64,000 nt of DNA, from NCBI RefSeq assembly GCF_008180195.1, contig NZ_VTAV01000001.1:620001-684000 (forward strand), in the 5' to 3' direction. Source of the DNA: Sphingobacterium phlebotomi. GTDB lineage: Bacteria > Bacteroidota > Bacteroidia > Sphingobacteriales > Sphingobacteriaceae. Below the pieces are notes generated by a model. That model saw nothing but the letters and a program-made list of their open reading frames with translations. It did not search any database and had not been told where the DNA came from. Below are positions 7,612 through 17,210 of the stretch, piece by piece (position 1 is the first letter of the stretch; each line of letters starts with the position of its first letter). Position numbers and translations under genes: made by a program.

Positions 7612-9981
7612 ATGAAGTTAAAATATATATTGTTAAGCGGATTAATTTGTTTGGGAGCGGGTCTTCGCGCGCAAGTTTTACCTTATAAGAATAGCCAATT
7701 GCCTATAGAAGACCGCGTTCGTGATTTAATAGGACGTATGACGGTGGAGGAGAAAGTGGGACAGCTTTCGAAGCTGCTGGGCTGGGAGATGTATGAGAAA
7801 GATGCGGCGGGTGTCCGCGTGAGTAAAAAATTTAAGGAGGCTGTCAAGACACAGCATATCGGGTTACTTTGGGCGACGTTAAGGGCAGATCCTTGGACGC
7901 AAAAGACATTGGATAATGGTTTGCAACCGCGGGAAGCTGCGAAAGCGACGAATGCGATACAGCGTTATATGCTGGACAGTACGCGCCTGGGTATTCCTTT
8001 GTTGTTATCGGAAGAGGCGCCGCACGGGCATATGGCGATTGGAGCGACGGTATTTCCGACGGCAATCGGACAGGCAAGCACGTGGAACCCTGAGCTGATC
8101 GAACGGATGGCTTCGGTGATTGCGCGAGAAACGTACGCTGTGGGGGGAAAGAATGGGTATGGGCCTGTGCTTGATTTGGCTCGGGAACCACGTTGGTCTC
8201 GTACGGAAGAGTCTTACGGGGAGGATCCTTATCTGGTAGGACAGATGGGCGAATCTATGGTAAGGGGTTTTCAGGGGCATGTAGGTGATGAGGATAAAAT
8301 AATAGCTACGCTGAAGCATTTTGTCGCTTATGGTGTTCCTGAAGGAGGTCATAATGGGGGCAGTATCAGTATGGGGGAACGGGCGTTGTTTCAGAGCTTT
8401 TTACCGCCTTTTGAACAGGCTGTAAGGTTGGGGGCTGGGTCTGTTATGACGGCTTATAATTCTATTGATGGTATTCCGTGTTCTTCGAATCCTTGGTTAT
8501 TGGATGAGGTTTTACGGAAACAGTGGGGTTTCAAGGGGTTTGTGGTGTCGGATTTATTGAGTATCTCGGGTTTGAATGGTAGTCATGCGACGGCTTCCAA
8601 TGGCCGTGAAGCAGCGAAACAGAGTATAGAGGCGGGGCTGGATGTGGATTTGAGTGGCTCGGGTTATGGACAGAACTTACTGGCGGCTGTACAGGCTGGT
8701 GAGGTGGCGATGGCCTCTGTGGATAGGGCAGTGTCGCGGCTGTTGTACCAAAAATTTGCATTGGGCCTTTTTGAACGGCCGTTTGTGGATGAGCGTCTCG
8801 TTGATCAGAAAGTTGCTACGGACGAACATCTGGCTATAGCAAGACAGGTTGCCCGAGAGTCTATCGTCTTGTTAAAGAATGAATCGAATCTTTTACCATT
8901 GAGCAAGTCGTTAAGGCGGGTTGCTGTGATAGGACCCAACGCGGACAATATGTATAACCAACTGGGTGATTACACAGCTCCTCAGTCGGAAGATAAGGTG
9001 AAGACGGTATTGCAAGGTGTACGAGCTGCGGTATCTGTAGATACTTACGTGGATTACGTTAAAGGTTGCGCTATCCGTGATACCAGTGCGACGGATATTG
9101 CGTCTGCTGTAAAGGCTGTGGAATCGGCTGATGTGGCTATTGTGGTATTGGGTGGTTCGAGTGCCCGGGACTTTAAGACATCCTATCAGGCCACAGGCGC
9201 AGCAAGTGTGGAAAGTGGGAAAGCGGCTGTCAGCGATATGGAAAGTGGAGAGGGATTTGACCGCGCAACATTGGATTTATTGGGCGATCAGTTACCACTA
9301 CTGCAGGCTATCGTGGCGACTGGTAAGCCCGTGGTGCTGGTCACCATCATGGGACGTCCGCTAAACTTGAACTGGGCAGCTGAGCACACTCAGGCTATTG
9401 TCAATGCGTGGTATCCCGGGCAAGAAGGTGGTCTGGCTATTGCTGATGTGTTGTTCGGCGATTATAACCCGGCCGGTCGATTGCCTATTTCTATTGCTAA
9501 GTCTGTCGGGCAATTGCCTGTTTATTACAATCATTCGAAGCCGAAGCATCATGATTATATTGAATTTGATGCGAAACCGCTATTTGCTTTTGGGTATGGA
9601 TTAAGCTATACCCAATTTGCTTACGATAACCTGTTCGTGGATGTACAAGAGGGAAGCGATGATTTTGTTTGTAAGGTGCAGTTTGAGGTGAAAAATACTG
9701 GTGAAAGAGATGGGGAAGAGGTTGTTCAACTCTATGTGGTGGATGAGGTGAGTAGCGTGGTTACACCGGTAAAGCAATTGAAACGATTTGCACGTGTATT
9801 TGTTGGACAGGGGGAGAGCAAGACGGTTTCCTTTGAATTGACGAAAGTGGATTTGAAATTGTGGGGTATAGACTGGACTTGGAAAACGGAGAAGGGAAGT
9901 TTTACATTATTGGTGGGAGGTTCATCTGACGATATTCATTTAACGGGGGATATGATGCTAGGAAAGGATTACATACTTTAA
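7612..9981 (+). CDS. GH3 beta-glycosidase, BglX-like
   Basis: A secreted or periplasmic GH3 enzyme (signal peptide MKLKYILLSGLICLGAGLRAQ). Order of domains: N-terminal TIM barrel to about residue 370, alpha/beta sandwich (IVLLKNESNLLPL ... AVIGPNAD) from about 415, and a fibronectin III-like C-terminus (KNTGERDGEEVVQLYV) from about 690. The catalytic nucleophile is Asp314 in GFVVSDLLSI. At 789 residues the length is typical of beta-glucosidase or beta-xylosidase members; the exact sugar cannot be told. It lies 26 bp after GH92 and overlaps the next start by one base (TAATG), which indicates translational coupling. Confidence 0.92.
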   Translation: MKLKYILLSGLICLGAGLRAQVLPYKNSQLPIEDRVRDLIGRMTVEEKVGQLSKLLGWEMYEKDAAGVRVSKKFKEAVKTQHIGLLWATLRADPWTQKTLDNGLQPREAAKATNAIQRYMLDSTRLGIPLLLSEEAPHGHMAIGATVFPTAIGQASTWNPELIERMASVIARETYAVGGKNGYGPVLDLAREPRWSRTEESYGEDPYLVGQMGESMVRGFQGHVGDEDKIIATLKHFVAYGVPEGGHNGGSISMGERALFQSFLPPFEQAVRLGAGSVMTAYNSIDGIPCSSNPWLLDEVLRKQWGFKGFVVSDLLSISGLNGSHATASNGREAAKQSIEAGLDVDLSGSGYGQNLLAAVQAGEVAMASVDRAVSRLLYQKFALGLFERPFVDERLVDQKVATDEHLAIARQVARESIVLLKNESNLLPLSKSLRRVAVIGPNADNMYNQLGDYTAPQSEDKVKTVLQGVRAAVSVDTYVDYVKGCAIRDTSATDIASAVKAVESADVAIVVLGGSSARDFKTSYQATGAASVESGKAAVSDMESGEGFDRATLDLLGDQLPLLQAIVATGKPVVLVTIMGRPLNLNWAAEHTQAIVNAWYPGQEGGLAIADVLFGDYNPAGRLPISIAKSVGQLPVYYNHSKPKHHDYIEFDAKPLFAFGYGLSYTQFAYDNLFVDVQEGSDDFVCKVQFEVKNTGERDGEEVVQLYVVDEVSSVVTPVKQLKRFARVFVGQGESKTVSFELTKVDLKLWGIDWTWKTEKGSFTLLVGGSSDDIHLTGDMMLGKDYIL

Positions 9982-11075
9982 TGGGGATTAGAATACTATT
10001 TGCTTTGGTTCCGATCTTGTTGTTTGGGAATATTCTTCCTGCGCAGACGCTGTCGCAGATAAAAAATATGAAGACAACACCATCCTGTTATGGTGCGGTG
10101 AAAATAAGTACGCCTATACAGATTGATGGTCTGGCAGCTGAAACGGCGTGGGATCTGGCGGCCTGGACAGACGAATTTGTGGATATCGAAGGCGCTGTTC
10201 AACCTGCTCCTAAATACAGTACCAAGGTAAAAATGCTGTGGGATGAAGCCTATCTCTATGTGTATGCACGGATGGAAGAACCGCATGTTTGGGGGCGCTT
10301 GACACAACGTGACACCATTATTTATCATGATAATGATTTTGAAGTTTTTATAAAGCCTTTTGAACAACAGTCCTTTTATTATGAGATAGAAGTCAATCCC
10401 TTGAATACGATTTTGGATTTAATGATGCCTAAACCCTACCGATTTGGAGGCGATGCGCTGATGCATTGGGATGTTAAAGGATTGAAGTCTGCCATTCACG
10501 TCGAAGGAACATTGAATAATCCAGATGATACAGACCAATACTGGTCGGTCGAAATGGCTATTCCTTTTAGTGCACTTTCTACCTATAGCAGCAAAGCAAC
10601 GCCGAATATAAATGACTATTGGAGGATTAATTTTTCGCGTGTACAGTGGCAGCATGACGTATCGGAGGGTATATATACCAGAAAGACTGCCAATGGTAAG
10701 CTTTTGCCAGAAGATAATTGGGTGTGGTCGGCGATAGGTGTTGTCAATATGCACTATCCGGAGCGCTGGGGCTTCGTCAAGTTTGTGGAGGAGGCAGAAG
10801 TGGTTGGCTTACCAAAAGCACATGCTGCTGAAAAGATGGCGTGGAATATTTTTTATTTGCAGCAATTATATAAACAAGAGCATAAGCGCTTCGCAGACAA
10901 TATAGAAGAATTGGAGGAGGGACGGCATTTATTGACGAAGGACGCCGACGATTTGCGTTGTGAGATTTTTATAAACAGTTATAAAGCAGGGTATGTTTTA
11001 GAAGTAAAAGATTTAGAAAATCATTTTACAGTGATACTGGATAATTTTGGACATTATAGGATTAATTATGAATAG
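9981..11075 (+). CDS. Secreted carbohydrate-binding family 9-like protein
   Basis: A signal peptide (about 21 residues, ending PAQ) is followed by a CBM9-like fold from about residue 37. The ligand-site pattern is visible: IQIDGLAAETAWDLA near the start, VKMLWDEAYLYVYARMEEPHVW, then HDNDFEVFIKP and YYEIEVNPLNTILD, which are hallmarks of the CBM9_1 family seen in Bacteroidota PULs. No catalytic motif was seen. The last ~90 residues form a separate helical tail. The start codon overlaps the GH3 stop, and the gene overlaps the next start by 8 bases. It probably binds a sugar end and presents it to the GH3 or GH92 enzyme. Confidence 0.85.
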   Translation: MGIRILFALVPILLFGNILPAQTLSQIKNMKTTPSCYGAVKISTPIQIDGLAAETAWDLAAWTDEFVDIEGAVQPAPKYSTKVKMLWDEAYLYVYARMEEPHVWGRLTQRDTIIYHDNDFEVFIKPFEQQSFYYEIEVNPLNTILDLMMPKPYRFGGDALMHWDVKGLKSAIHVEGTLNNPDDTDQYWSVEMAIPFSALSTYSSKATPNINDYWRINFSRVQWQHDVSEGIYTRKTANGKLLPEDNWVWSAIGVVNMHYPERWGFVKFVEEAEVVGLPKAHAAEKMAWNIFYLQQLYKQEHKRFADNIEELEEGRHLLTKDADDLRCEIFINSYKAGYVLEVKDLENHFTVILDNFGHYRINYE

Positions 11076-12141
11076 TAGGAGGAATTTTATCAAGACGGCA
11101 GGTTTGGGAATTGCTGCGTTACAGTTAAAGCCCACGGCATTATGGGCGGCTAATAAAAACCCGCTATTATTTGACTTTTGGCTATGGGTGCGGCCGCAGG
11201 ATACCGATACGGAGGTCCAACTAAAAAAGCGTTATCAAAGTTATAGAGATGCTGGAATTAGGGGGATATTTTTTGAAGGTTACAGCAAACGACATTTTCA
11301 GCTAGCGAAAGAATATGGATTGGAAACCCATCGTTGGATGTGGACGATGAACCGTGGAGAAAAGGAACTTTTGGAAAAACATCCGGAATATTATGCTGTC
11401 AACCGCTTAGGGCAATCCTGTGCAGACCAACCGCCCTATGTGGGGTATTACCGTTTCTTATGTCCTTCGCATCCCGATGTTCCGAAGTATCTGGAGGAAA
11501 AGGCAAGGGAACAAATGGAAAAAGAGGATGTGGATGGACTGCACCTGGATTATATCCGTTATCCGGATGTAGTATTGCCGGTCAATTTGTGGACGAACTA
11601 CGATTTGGATCAATCTACCGAATTACCAGCATATGATTTTTGTTATAGTAAATTTAGCAAGAATGCGTTTTTGGAGGAAACGGGCATTAATATCGATAAG
11701 GTGGAACGTCCGGAACAAAGTCTTTCTTGGCGATCTTTCCGGTATAGGCAGATTACGAAAATTGTTAATCGTTTGTGTGAGGTAGGAAAAGAGTATAAAA
11801 AACCTGTTACGGCAGCTGTATTCCCTACACCAGATCTGGCGCGTCGGATTGTGCGACAGGATTGGACAAACTGGAATTTGTCAGGTGTCTTTCCGATGAT
11901 TTACCATGGGTTCTACAAGGAGCCTATACATTGGATCGGTACAGCCGTTGCAGAGGGGGTAGAAGGAATACACGGTAAATTTCCTTTGTATGCCGGGTTA
12001 TATTTGCCGGATTTTAGCAGTCTGGAGGAGTTGCGGCAGGGGATTATCCTGGCGAAGGATAATGGAGCAGCTGGTGTATCTTTGTTTGGCGAATCAGATT
12101 TTGATACGGCGACTATTGAATTACTTCGGTCGATGAAGTAG
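11068..12141 (+). CDS. Tat-exported glycoside hydrolase-like (GHL10/DUF187-type) protein
   Basis: The chosen start at 11068 (MNSRRNFIKTAGLGIAAL) gives a Tat signal with SRRNFIK and overlaps the upstream stop by 8 bases; the longer frame from 11047 adds seven residues that would spoil the signal. The mature part is a predicted TIM barrel: an early segment on a journey-like barrel core (GIRGIFFEGYSK), the DGLHLDYIRYP motif typical of GHL10/DUF187 glycosidase-like proteins, and FPMIYHGFY near the C-terminal part. Asp in HLDYIRYP is a candidate catalytic residue by family analogy. Tat export implies folding before transport. Substrate unknown; operon context points to the same glycan as GH92 and GH3. 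Confidence 0.75.
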   Translation: MNSRRNFIKTAGLGIAALQLKPTALWAANKNPLLFDFWLWVRPQDTDTEVQLKKRYQSYRDAGIRGIFFEGYSKRHFQLAKEYGLETHRWMWTMNRGEKELLEKHPEYYAVNRLGQSCADQPPYVGYYRFLCPSHPDVPKYLEEKAREQMEKEDVDGLHLDYIRYPDVVLPVNLWTNYDLDQSTELPAYDFCYSKFSKNAFLEETGINIDKVERPEQSLSWRSFRYRQITKIVNRLCEVGKEYKKPVTAAVFPTPDLARRIVRQDWTNWNLSGVFPMIYHGFYKEPIHWIGTAVAEGVEGIHGKFPLYAGLYLPDFSSLEELRQGIILAKDNGAAGVSLFGESDFDTATIELLRSMK

Positions 12142-12153
12142 GGACTCTCAAGA

Positions 12154-12191
12154 AAAGCATCCCCGATACCGGCCGGTATCGGGGATGCTTT
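12154..12191. terminator. Bidirectional terminator, 38-bp perfect palindrome
   Basis: AAAGCATCCCCGATACCGG is followed directly by its exact reverse complement, with a T-rich run after it on the plus strand and an A-rich run (T-rich on the minus strand) before it. It sits between the convergent ends of the plus GH operon (stop 12141) and the minus SusD gene (stop 12212), so it should serve both. Confidence 0.9.
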
Positions 12192-12211
12192 CTTTTCAAC
12201 CATTTACCTTA

Positions 12212-14101
12212 TTAATTTTGTTTAGCCCACCAAAGTGGAGTAAACAAATTGTCCGGCCCACCCAATAGTGATACCGCTTCATTATAATTCGTTTCGTCTG
12301 CATTTCTAAAACTTGATGGATACCTTAATCTTTGTGGGAAAAAGTTTACCTGATTTTGTGTGTAATTGGAAGCAGTCAACTGCGGTATTGAAGGAATTGG
12401 TTGTTCTACAGCAGGATTCTCAAAGAAGGGCAATCCTAACCGTCTGTGATCGCTCCAAGCTTCCAACGCCAGATAAGGGAATGTAGAAATGTATTTTTGT
12501 GTGATGATTTTGGTCAACTTGTCATTTTTCACATTACCATTCTTATAAATTGTGTTGGATGGATAGGCAATTTGGGTGGTTCCTACCTGATTCGTATACG
12601 CATCCATGTATGTGGCTGTGAATGTAGCCGGAGGTTCGGTGACGTTATCGTAATTCACGGATGTTCCTGCTCGATTATAATCATTGGAACCGAGGTACTC
12701 GTTTAAAAATTCAGATACATTCCAATAGGCGAAGTTTTCAGCAATACCTTTTTCGTAGGCATCCTTATCAGACATTGGCGTTGACCATCCTCTCAAAGCC
12801 GCTTCCGCAATCAAGAAATAGCTTTCCCAAGAGGTAAAGAACAAACGTCTTTGTGAATGATTCCTAAATTTATTAATCATTCCGGGTTGTCTGCCGTTTT
12901 GACCGCGAAATACCATTGCTGTACCTTTTCCTCCCCATGTTCCCCCACTAAAGGCATTCCAGGTGTTTTTAGTATCCAATTCGTCTGTTCTTGAATCAGA
13001 TACTGTAATGGTCGCTAGCTGATTGGACGCATCTGACCAATATTCTGGATCGGTCGTGTTTCCAGGAATAAAGAATGCTTTATAAGCACGTGGATCCATT
13101 TTTTTAGGTAATCCATCTAAGTAATAACCTTGGCTAGGATCGTTGGATCTTGTCGAGAAATTGTTTAGATAGCGGATGCCCATATCATTTTCGTTCTTGA
13201 TGGCACCAAGAATCTCCGGGGTTGTAAATTGATCCGCTGTTTCAATCCCTCCTAAACCAATAAAAAGATTGTTTAGTGTAGCAGAGATGATTTGCGTATT
13301 CCATCCCCGAGACATCACTCCTGCCAATGGATCCCAACCATCTCGTTCTTGAACACCGAAATTCTGTGATTCATTTTCAATGTATTGTCCGGTTGCAACA
13401 GCTTCCTCAAACTCAGCGCGTGCTTTGGCTTCGTCAACTTCTGATAGGCGCATGGCCAGCCGCATACGCATCGAATTGGCGTAGCGTATCCATTTATCCC
13501 AATCGAAACCGTATGCGGCATCCCAATCACTTATATCAGCAGCACTAATAGACTGGTCTATTTGTGCAGGTGCGTCTTTCAATTCCTCCAACATGTGGTA
13601 GTAGACATCTTTTACAGAATCGAATTTGGGGTTGATACCTTGAAAAGCTTCAATGGGTGCTGGACCGAAATTGTCGGTTAATTCACTCATTAAATATACA
13701 CGCCAAATCCTTGCGACCTGTTTGATGTTTTGGTTGTACACTTCGGCAGTTCCATTTTCTTCTTTGACGTCAGCGATTTCCATCGCTGTATTGGCATTAT
13801 TCAGCCATTCAGACAAGTATCTCCAGTAGTCTACATTATAACCGTCGTCATCCGCACCTATATTCAATACATTCATATAATGGTGACGGGCTGCGGTTTT
13901 CCAATAGTAAATGAAGACACGTTCGCCGATATGTGGATCTTGTTGTGCACCGATAATGGCATTATTCAGAAAATATTCAGGTCTGACCTGTTGCTCATCT
14001 GCCAGTGTTGGATCGATGTTCATCTCCTCAAATTTATTGCAAGAAGTTGCCAGAACGCCGACCGTGATGGCTATCGCTATTTTAGAAATTATTCTTTTCA
14101 T
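12212..14101 (-). CDS. SusD/RagB-type outer-membrane lipoprotein (SusD-like_2 type)
   Basis: The surface glycan-capturing partner of the SusC transporter. I take the ATG at 14101 (629 aa); the frame also reaches a TTG at 14110. The signal ends in lipobox ATSC (Cys21), followed by NKFEEMNIDPTLADEQQ, the N-terminal pattern of the SusD-like_2 family. The fold is expected to be TPR-like helices with an external binding site. The C-terminus (LRYPSSFRNADETNYNEAVSLLGG ... FTPLWW) also matches that family. It follows susC by 10 bp in the same operon, so the two should be made in equal amounts. Ligand unknown. Confidence 0.9.
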   Translation of the reverse strand: MKRIISKIAIAITVGVLATSCNKFEEMNIDPTLADEQQVRPEYFLNNAIIGAQQDPHIGERVFIYYWKTAARHHYMNVLNIGADDDGYNVDYWRYLSEWLNNANTAMEIADVKEENGTAEVYNQNIKQVARIWRVYLMSELTDNFGPAPIEAFQGINPKFDSVKDVYYHMLEELKDAPAQIDQSISAADISDWDAAYGFDWDKWIRYANSMRMRLAMRLSEVDEAKARAEFEEAVATGQYIENESQNFGVQERDGWDPLAGVMSRGWNTQIISATLNNLFIGLGGIETADQFTTPEILGAIKNENDMGIRYLNNFSTRSNDPSQGYYLDGLPKKMDPRAYKAFFIPGNTTDPEYWSDASNQLATITVSDSRTDELDTKNTWNAFSGGTWGGKGTAMVFRGQNGRQPGMINKFRNHSQRRLFFTSWESYFLIAEAALRGWSTPMSDKDAYEKGIAENFAYWNVSEFLNEYLGSNDYNRAGTSVNYDNVTEPPATFTATYMDAYTNQVGTTQIAYPSNTIYKNGNVKNDKLTKIITQKYISTFPYLALEAWSDHRRLGLPFFENPAVEQPIPSIPQLTASNYTQNQVNFFPQRLRYPSSFRNADETNYNEAVSLLGGPDNLFTPLWWAKQN

Positions 14102-14111
14102 TTTTGTCAAT

Positions 14112-17100
14112 TTAAAAACCTACTGATATATTAAAGAAATAGGACCTGGATGTAGGGAAAGCAAGGTATTCAAATCCCACTGCATTTGAACTTAGTGCAA
14201 ATGTTGATTCTGGATCTATACCATTGGCGTTATTTTTCAGCATAGCAAGATTGTTGACCGATAATCCGAATCTGGCATTTTTTACAACGGAAGATTTCAA
14301 TAGGTGAGCTGGAATGGTATAATTTAATTGTAAATTCCGTATACGGATATTGGTTGCATCGTATAGATTGGCTTCAGTAATCCCCAAGTTATTGGCGCCG
14401 GCTACCGCATTCCAATAATCTTCTGGTCTCACAGCAGTTGTATTAGTCTCGTATTCACTGCCATTCCAAATGACACCATCCACAACAAAGTTTTCTCGCT
14501 GTCCATTGACAACAGTTTCTGCCGCATTCCCGGTAAATTGCAATCTCTGGTGTGTTCCGGAAAAGATCTTACCGCCAAAGCGTCCATCAATCTGGAAGCT
14601 TAAACCAAAGTTCTTGTACGCAAAGGTATTCGTCAGTCCCACCAGTGCGCTCGCCGTCTGATCTCCTAAGAGATGTGTATCTGGGGCCATCTGTGGGAGT
14701 CCGGTTTCTGATCCTAAAATTAACGCTCCGTTATGCGCGCTGTTTGCGTCGTCTACACGGAGATATTTCGTGCCGTAAATAGCACCGTATCGCTGGCCTT
14801 GCTGTGCAAAAATCTGGACATTGTCATAACCTCCTAGTACAAGACGGTTAGCTTCGGGATGCAATTCAATGATTTTATTCACGTTTCTGGATACATTCGC
14901 CGAAGCATTCCACCGCAATCCATCCGGATTTCTCAAAATGTCTGCGTTGAGCACAAATTCAAACCCTTCGTTTTGAATATTTCCTGCATTGGCTTTAAAG
15001 AAGCCATATCCAGAGAGATTATTCATCGGAATATCGAGTAATTGATTTGTCGAATTATTTTTATAATAGGTTAGTTCTAATCCGATTCTACTGTCAAACA
15101 TGCGTGTTTCCAACCCAAATTCAATCCCTTTCTGAAGCTCATTGACCACACCTGGGTCAAACAATACATTGCCTCTGTTAGAGGTTGTAACACCTCTTGG
15201 GTCATTGCCGACGGCATAAACATTATACAGCTGATATGCGCCCATGTCTCTACCCGTTTCAGCATAGGAAGCTCTAACTTTCGCGAAATTGAACCAGGTC
15301 GGCATGTTGTCCCGGAGAAGGTCAGACACCACTAAAGAGGTACTGATAGAAGGGTAGAAGAAGCTCCTGTTGTCCGGGTGCAATGTGGAAGTCCAGTCGT
15401 TACGACCAGTCAAGGTAATATACCAAACGTTATCGTAGTTAATATCTAAGCTTCCGTAAACAGAATTAATCTGACTTTTATTGATCGTTTCGTCAATACC
15501 AGGATTACCTATGGAATTACCAATGGTAAATAAATCTGGAATCCGGAGTTCGCCCGCTGAAGCGTGTAGACTTGTCCTATTCCGTTCCATGATTTGCCCG
15601 TACAAGGATGCAGTACCGCCCCATTTTCCCCAAAGGTTGTCCTTGGTGGCATGGATGCTGGCAATATAGTTGTTCTCAAAGAATCTATCCGTTCCTGTCG
15701 AGTATGAATTATTGATGTTGCTGCCTGAATAAGTTTTCGATTCGTATTTGGTAGAATAGTTGTCTGAGCCAAACCGTACGTCAGCACTCAACCAGTCGTT
15801 GAAATCGTATTTGACGGTTGCGTTCATTAGATAGCGGTCGCGTGTATCGTTGCTTAACTTGTTGTGAGCTGCCCAATATGGGTTGATACCCGTATCCAGA
15901 AACCACGTTTGTGGAGCACCTAATTGATCCATGCCAGGTTCAAATTGCGAAAGGTCAAACGACCGAGGGAATAGAAGGACTTGGGAATAATAGTTTCCAT
16001 CATTTTGACCTCCAACAGCGCGGTTATAGGCCATGTTACGCATGTATTGCACTTTTACATCGGTACTCCATTGGTTTCTAGAACCAAAGTTGGCATTGAC
16101 ACGATTTAATAAATTTAGTCGATTTAGTTTCATGCCGGGTACCTTGCTGTTATCGTGTAGGTATGTCGCTGATGAGTACATATTTACTTTATCTGAAATG
16201 GCCTGCTGGAAATTGATGTTCTGTGTAGTGCTAAAACCTGTTTGGAAAAAGTTGTTCATATTGTCATAAGCTTGTAGGTTGGTTGTGGAACCATCCCACA
16301 TATTTACTTGCTGTCCTTCAATCCTCGCACCCCAGGAATAGGTTGACAATTCACCGTAAACACCACCCTCTCCTTGGGAGAAGTTGTTTTGTAGCTTTGG
16401 CGTCATAAAAATGTTTTCAATACCGGTAATGGTTGAATAAGAAATGCCAACACCGTCCCTCGCTTGTCCGCTTTTCGTTGTGATGAGGATAACTCCATTG
16501 GACGCACGTGACCCATATAATGCAGAAGCTGCGCCACCTTTTAAAACGGACATGCTCTCAATGTCTTCGGGGTTAATGTCGCCCAAACCACTTCCCATAT
16601 CGGCTGTGGGATTCCAGAAGTCGTTATTTTGAGCACCAACGAAGTTATCCATGGGAACGCCGTCTACGACAATCAACGGTTGATTGTCTCCAGCTATGGA
16701 GTTGAATCCTCTCAAAATAATTTTAGAGGAAGATGAGGGTCCGTTCGATCCTTTTACGACCTGGAGATTGGCTACCTTACCGGCTAACGCATTGGCAAGG
16801 TTATTTTCCCGAGACTCAGTTAATGTCGTACCCTGTACTTCTTGAAATGAGTACCCTAAGGCTCTTCGTTCGCGTTTTACACCCATCGCGGTTACAACAA
16901 CCTCATCAAGTGCGCCGGCATCTTCCTGCAAGGTTACGTTTAACGCCGTTCCAGATACAGGTAAATCCTGTGATAGGTAGCCAACCATAGAGAATCTCAA
17001 GGTTTGCCCGTTATTGGCCTGAATGGAATAACGTCCATCCGCATCTGTCTGCGCAGCTACCGTGGTGCCGACGACAGCGACAGTAACGCCGGCGAGTGCT

Positions 17101-17210
17101 CCGTTTGCATCCGTCACTCTCCCCGTAACGGTCTGCTGTGCAAATAACGTCGTTACGCTAAGCAGCATAATCAGCGTCAAACTGCAACATTGTCTGTAAA
17201 GTTTGCTCAT
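14112..17210 (-). CDS. SusC/RagA TonB-dependent glycan importer
   Basis: 1032 residues. A signal peptide (to FAQ) is followed by a carboxypeptidase-regulatory-like domain (residues about 27-105), a TonB-box-like DEVVVTAMG, a plug domain with the SusC hallmarks ANALAGKVANLQV and LRGFNSIAGDNQPLIVVDGVP, and a 22-strand barrel ending in aromatic NISVGF. It forms the outer-membrane channel with the SusD-like protein downstream. Its ATG overlaps the TGA of the ROK gene by four bases (17207-17210), so importer translation is probably coupled to the regulator. Confidence 0.94.
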   Translation of the reverse strand: MSKLYRQCCSLTLIMLLSVTTLFAQQTVTGRVTDANGALAGVTVAVVGTTVAAQTDADGRYSIQANNGQTLRFSMVGYLSQDLPVSGTALNVTLQEDAGALDEVVVTAMGVKRERRALGYSFQEVQGTTLTESRENNLANALAGKVANLQVVKGSNGPSSSSKIILRGFNSIAGDNQPLIVVDGVPMDNFVGAQNNDFWNPTADMGSGLGDINPEDIESMSVLKGGAASALYGSRASNGVILITTKSGQARDGVGISYSTITGIENIFMTPKLQNNFSQGEGGVYGELSTYSWGARIEGQQVNMWDGSTTNLQAYDNMNNFFQTGFSTTQNINFQQAISDKVNMYSSATYLHDNSKVPGMKLNRLNLLNRVNANFGSRNQWSTDVKVQYMRNMAYNRAVGGQNDGNYYSQVLLFPRSFDLSQFEPGMDQLGAPQTWFLDTGINPYWAAHNKLSNDTRDRYLMNATVKYDFNDWLSADVRFGSDNYSTKYESKTYSGSNINNSYSTGTDRFFENNYIASIHATKDNLWGKWGGTASLYGQIMERNRTSLHASAGELRIPDLFTIGNSIGNPGIDETINKSQINSVYGSLDINYDNVWYITLTGRNDWTSTLHPDNRSFFYPSISTSLVVSDLLRDNMPTWFNFAKVRASYAETGRDMGAYQLYNVYAVGNDPRGVTTSNRGNVLFDPGVVNELQKGIEFGLETRMFDSRIGLELTYYKNNSTNQLLDIPMNNLSGYGFFKANAGNIQNEGFEFVLNADILRNPDGLRWNASANVSRNVNKIIELHPEANRLVLGGYDNVQIFAQQGQRYGAIYGTKYLRVDDANSAHNGALILGSETGLPQMAPDTHLLGDQTASALVGLTNTFAYKNFGLSFQIDGRFGGKIFSGTHQRLQFTGNAAETVVNGQRENFVVDGVIWNGSEYETNTTAVRPEDYWNAVAGANNLGITEANLYDATNIRIRNLQLNYTIPAHLLKSSVVKNARFGLSVNNLAMLKNNANGIDPESTFALSSNAVGFEYLAFPTSRSYFFNISVGF

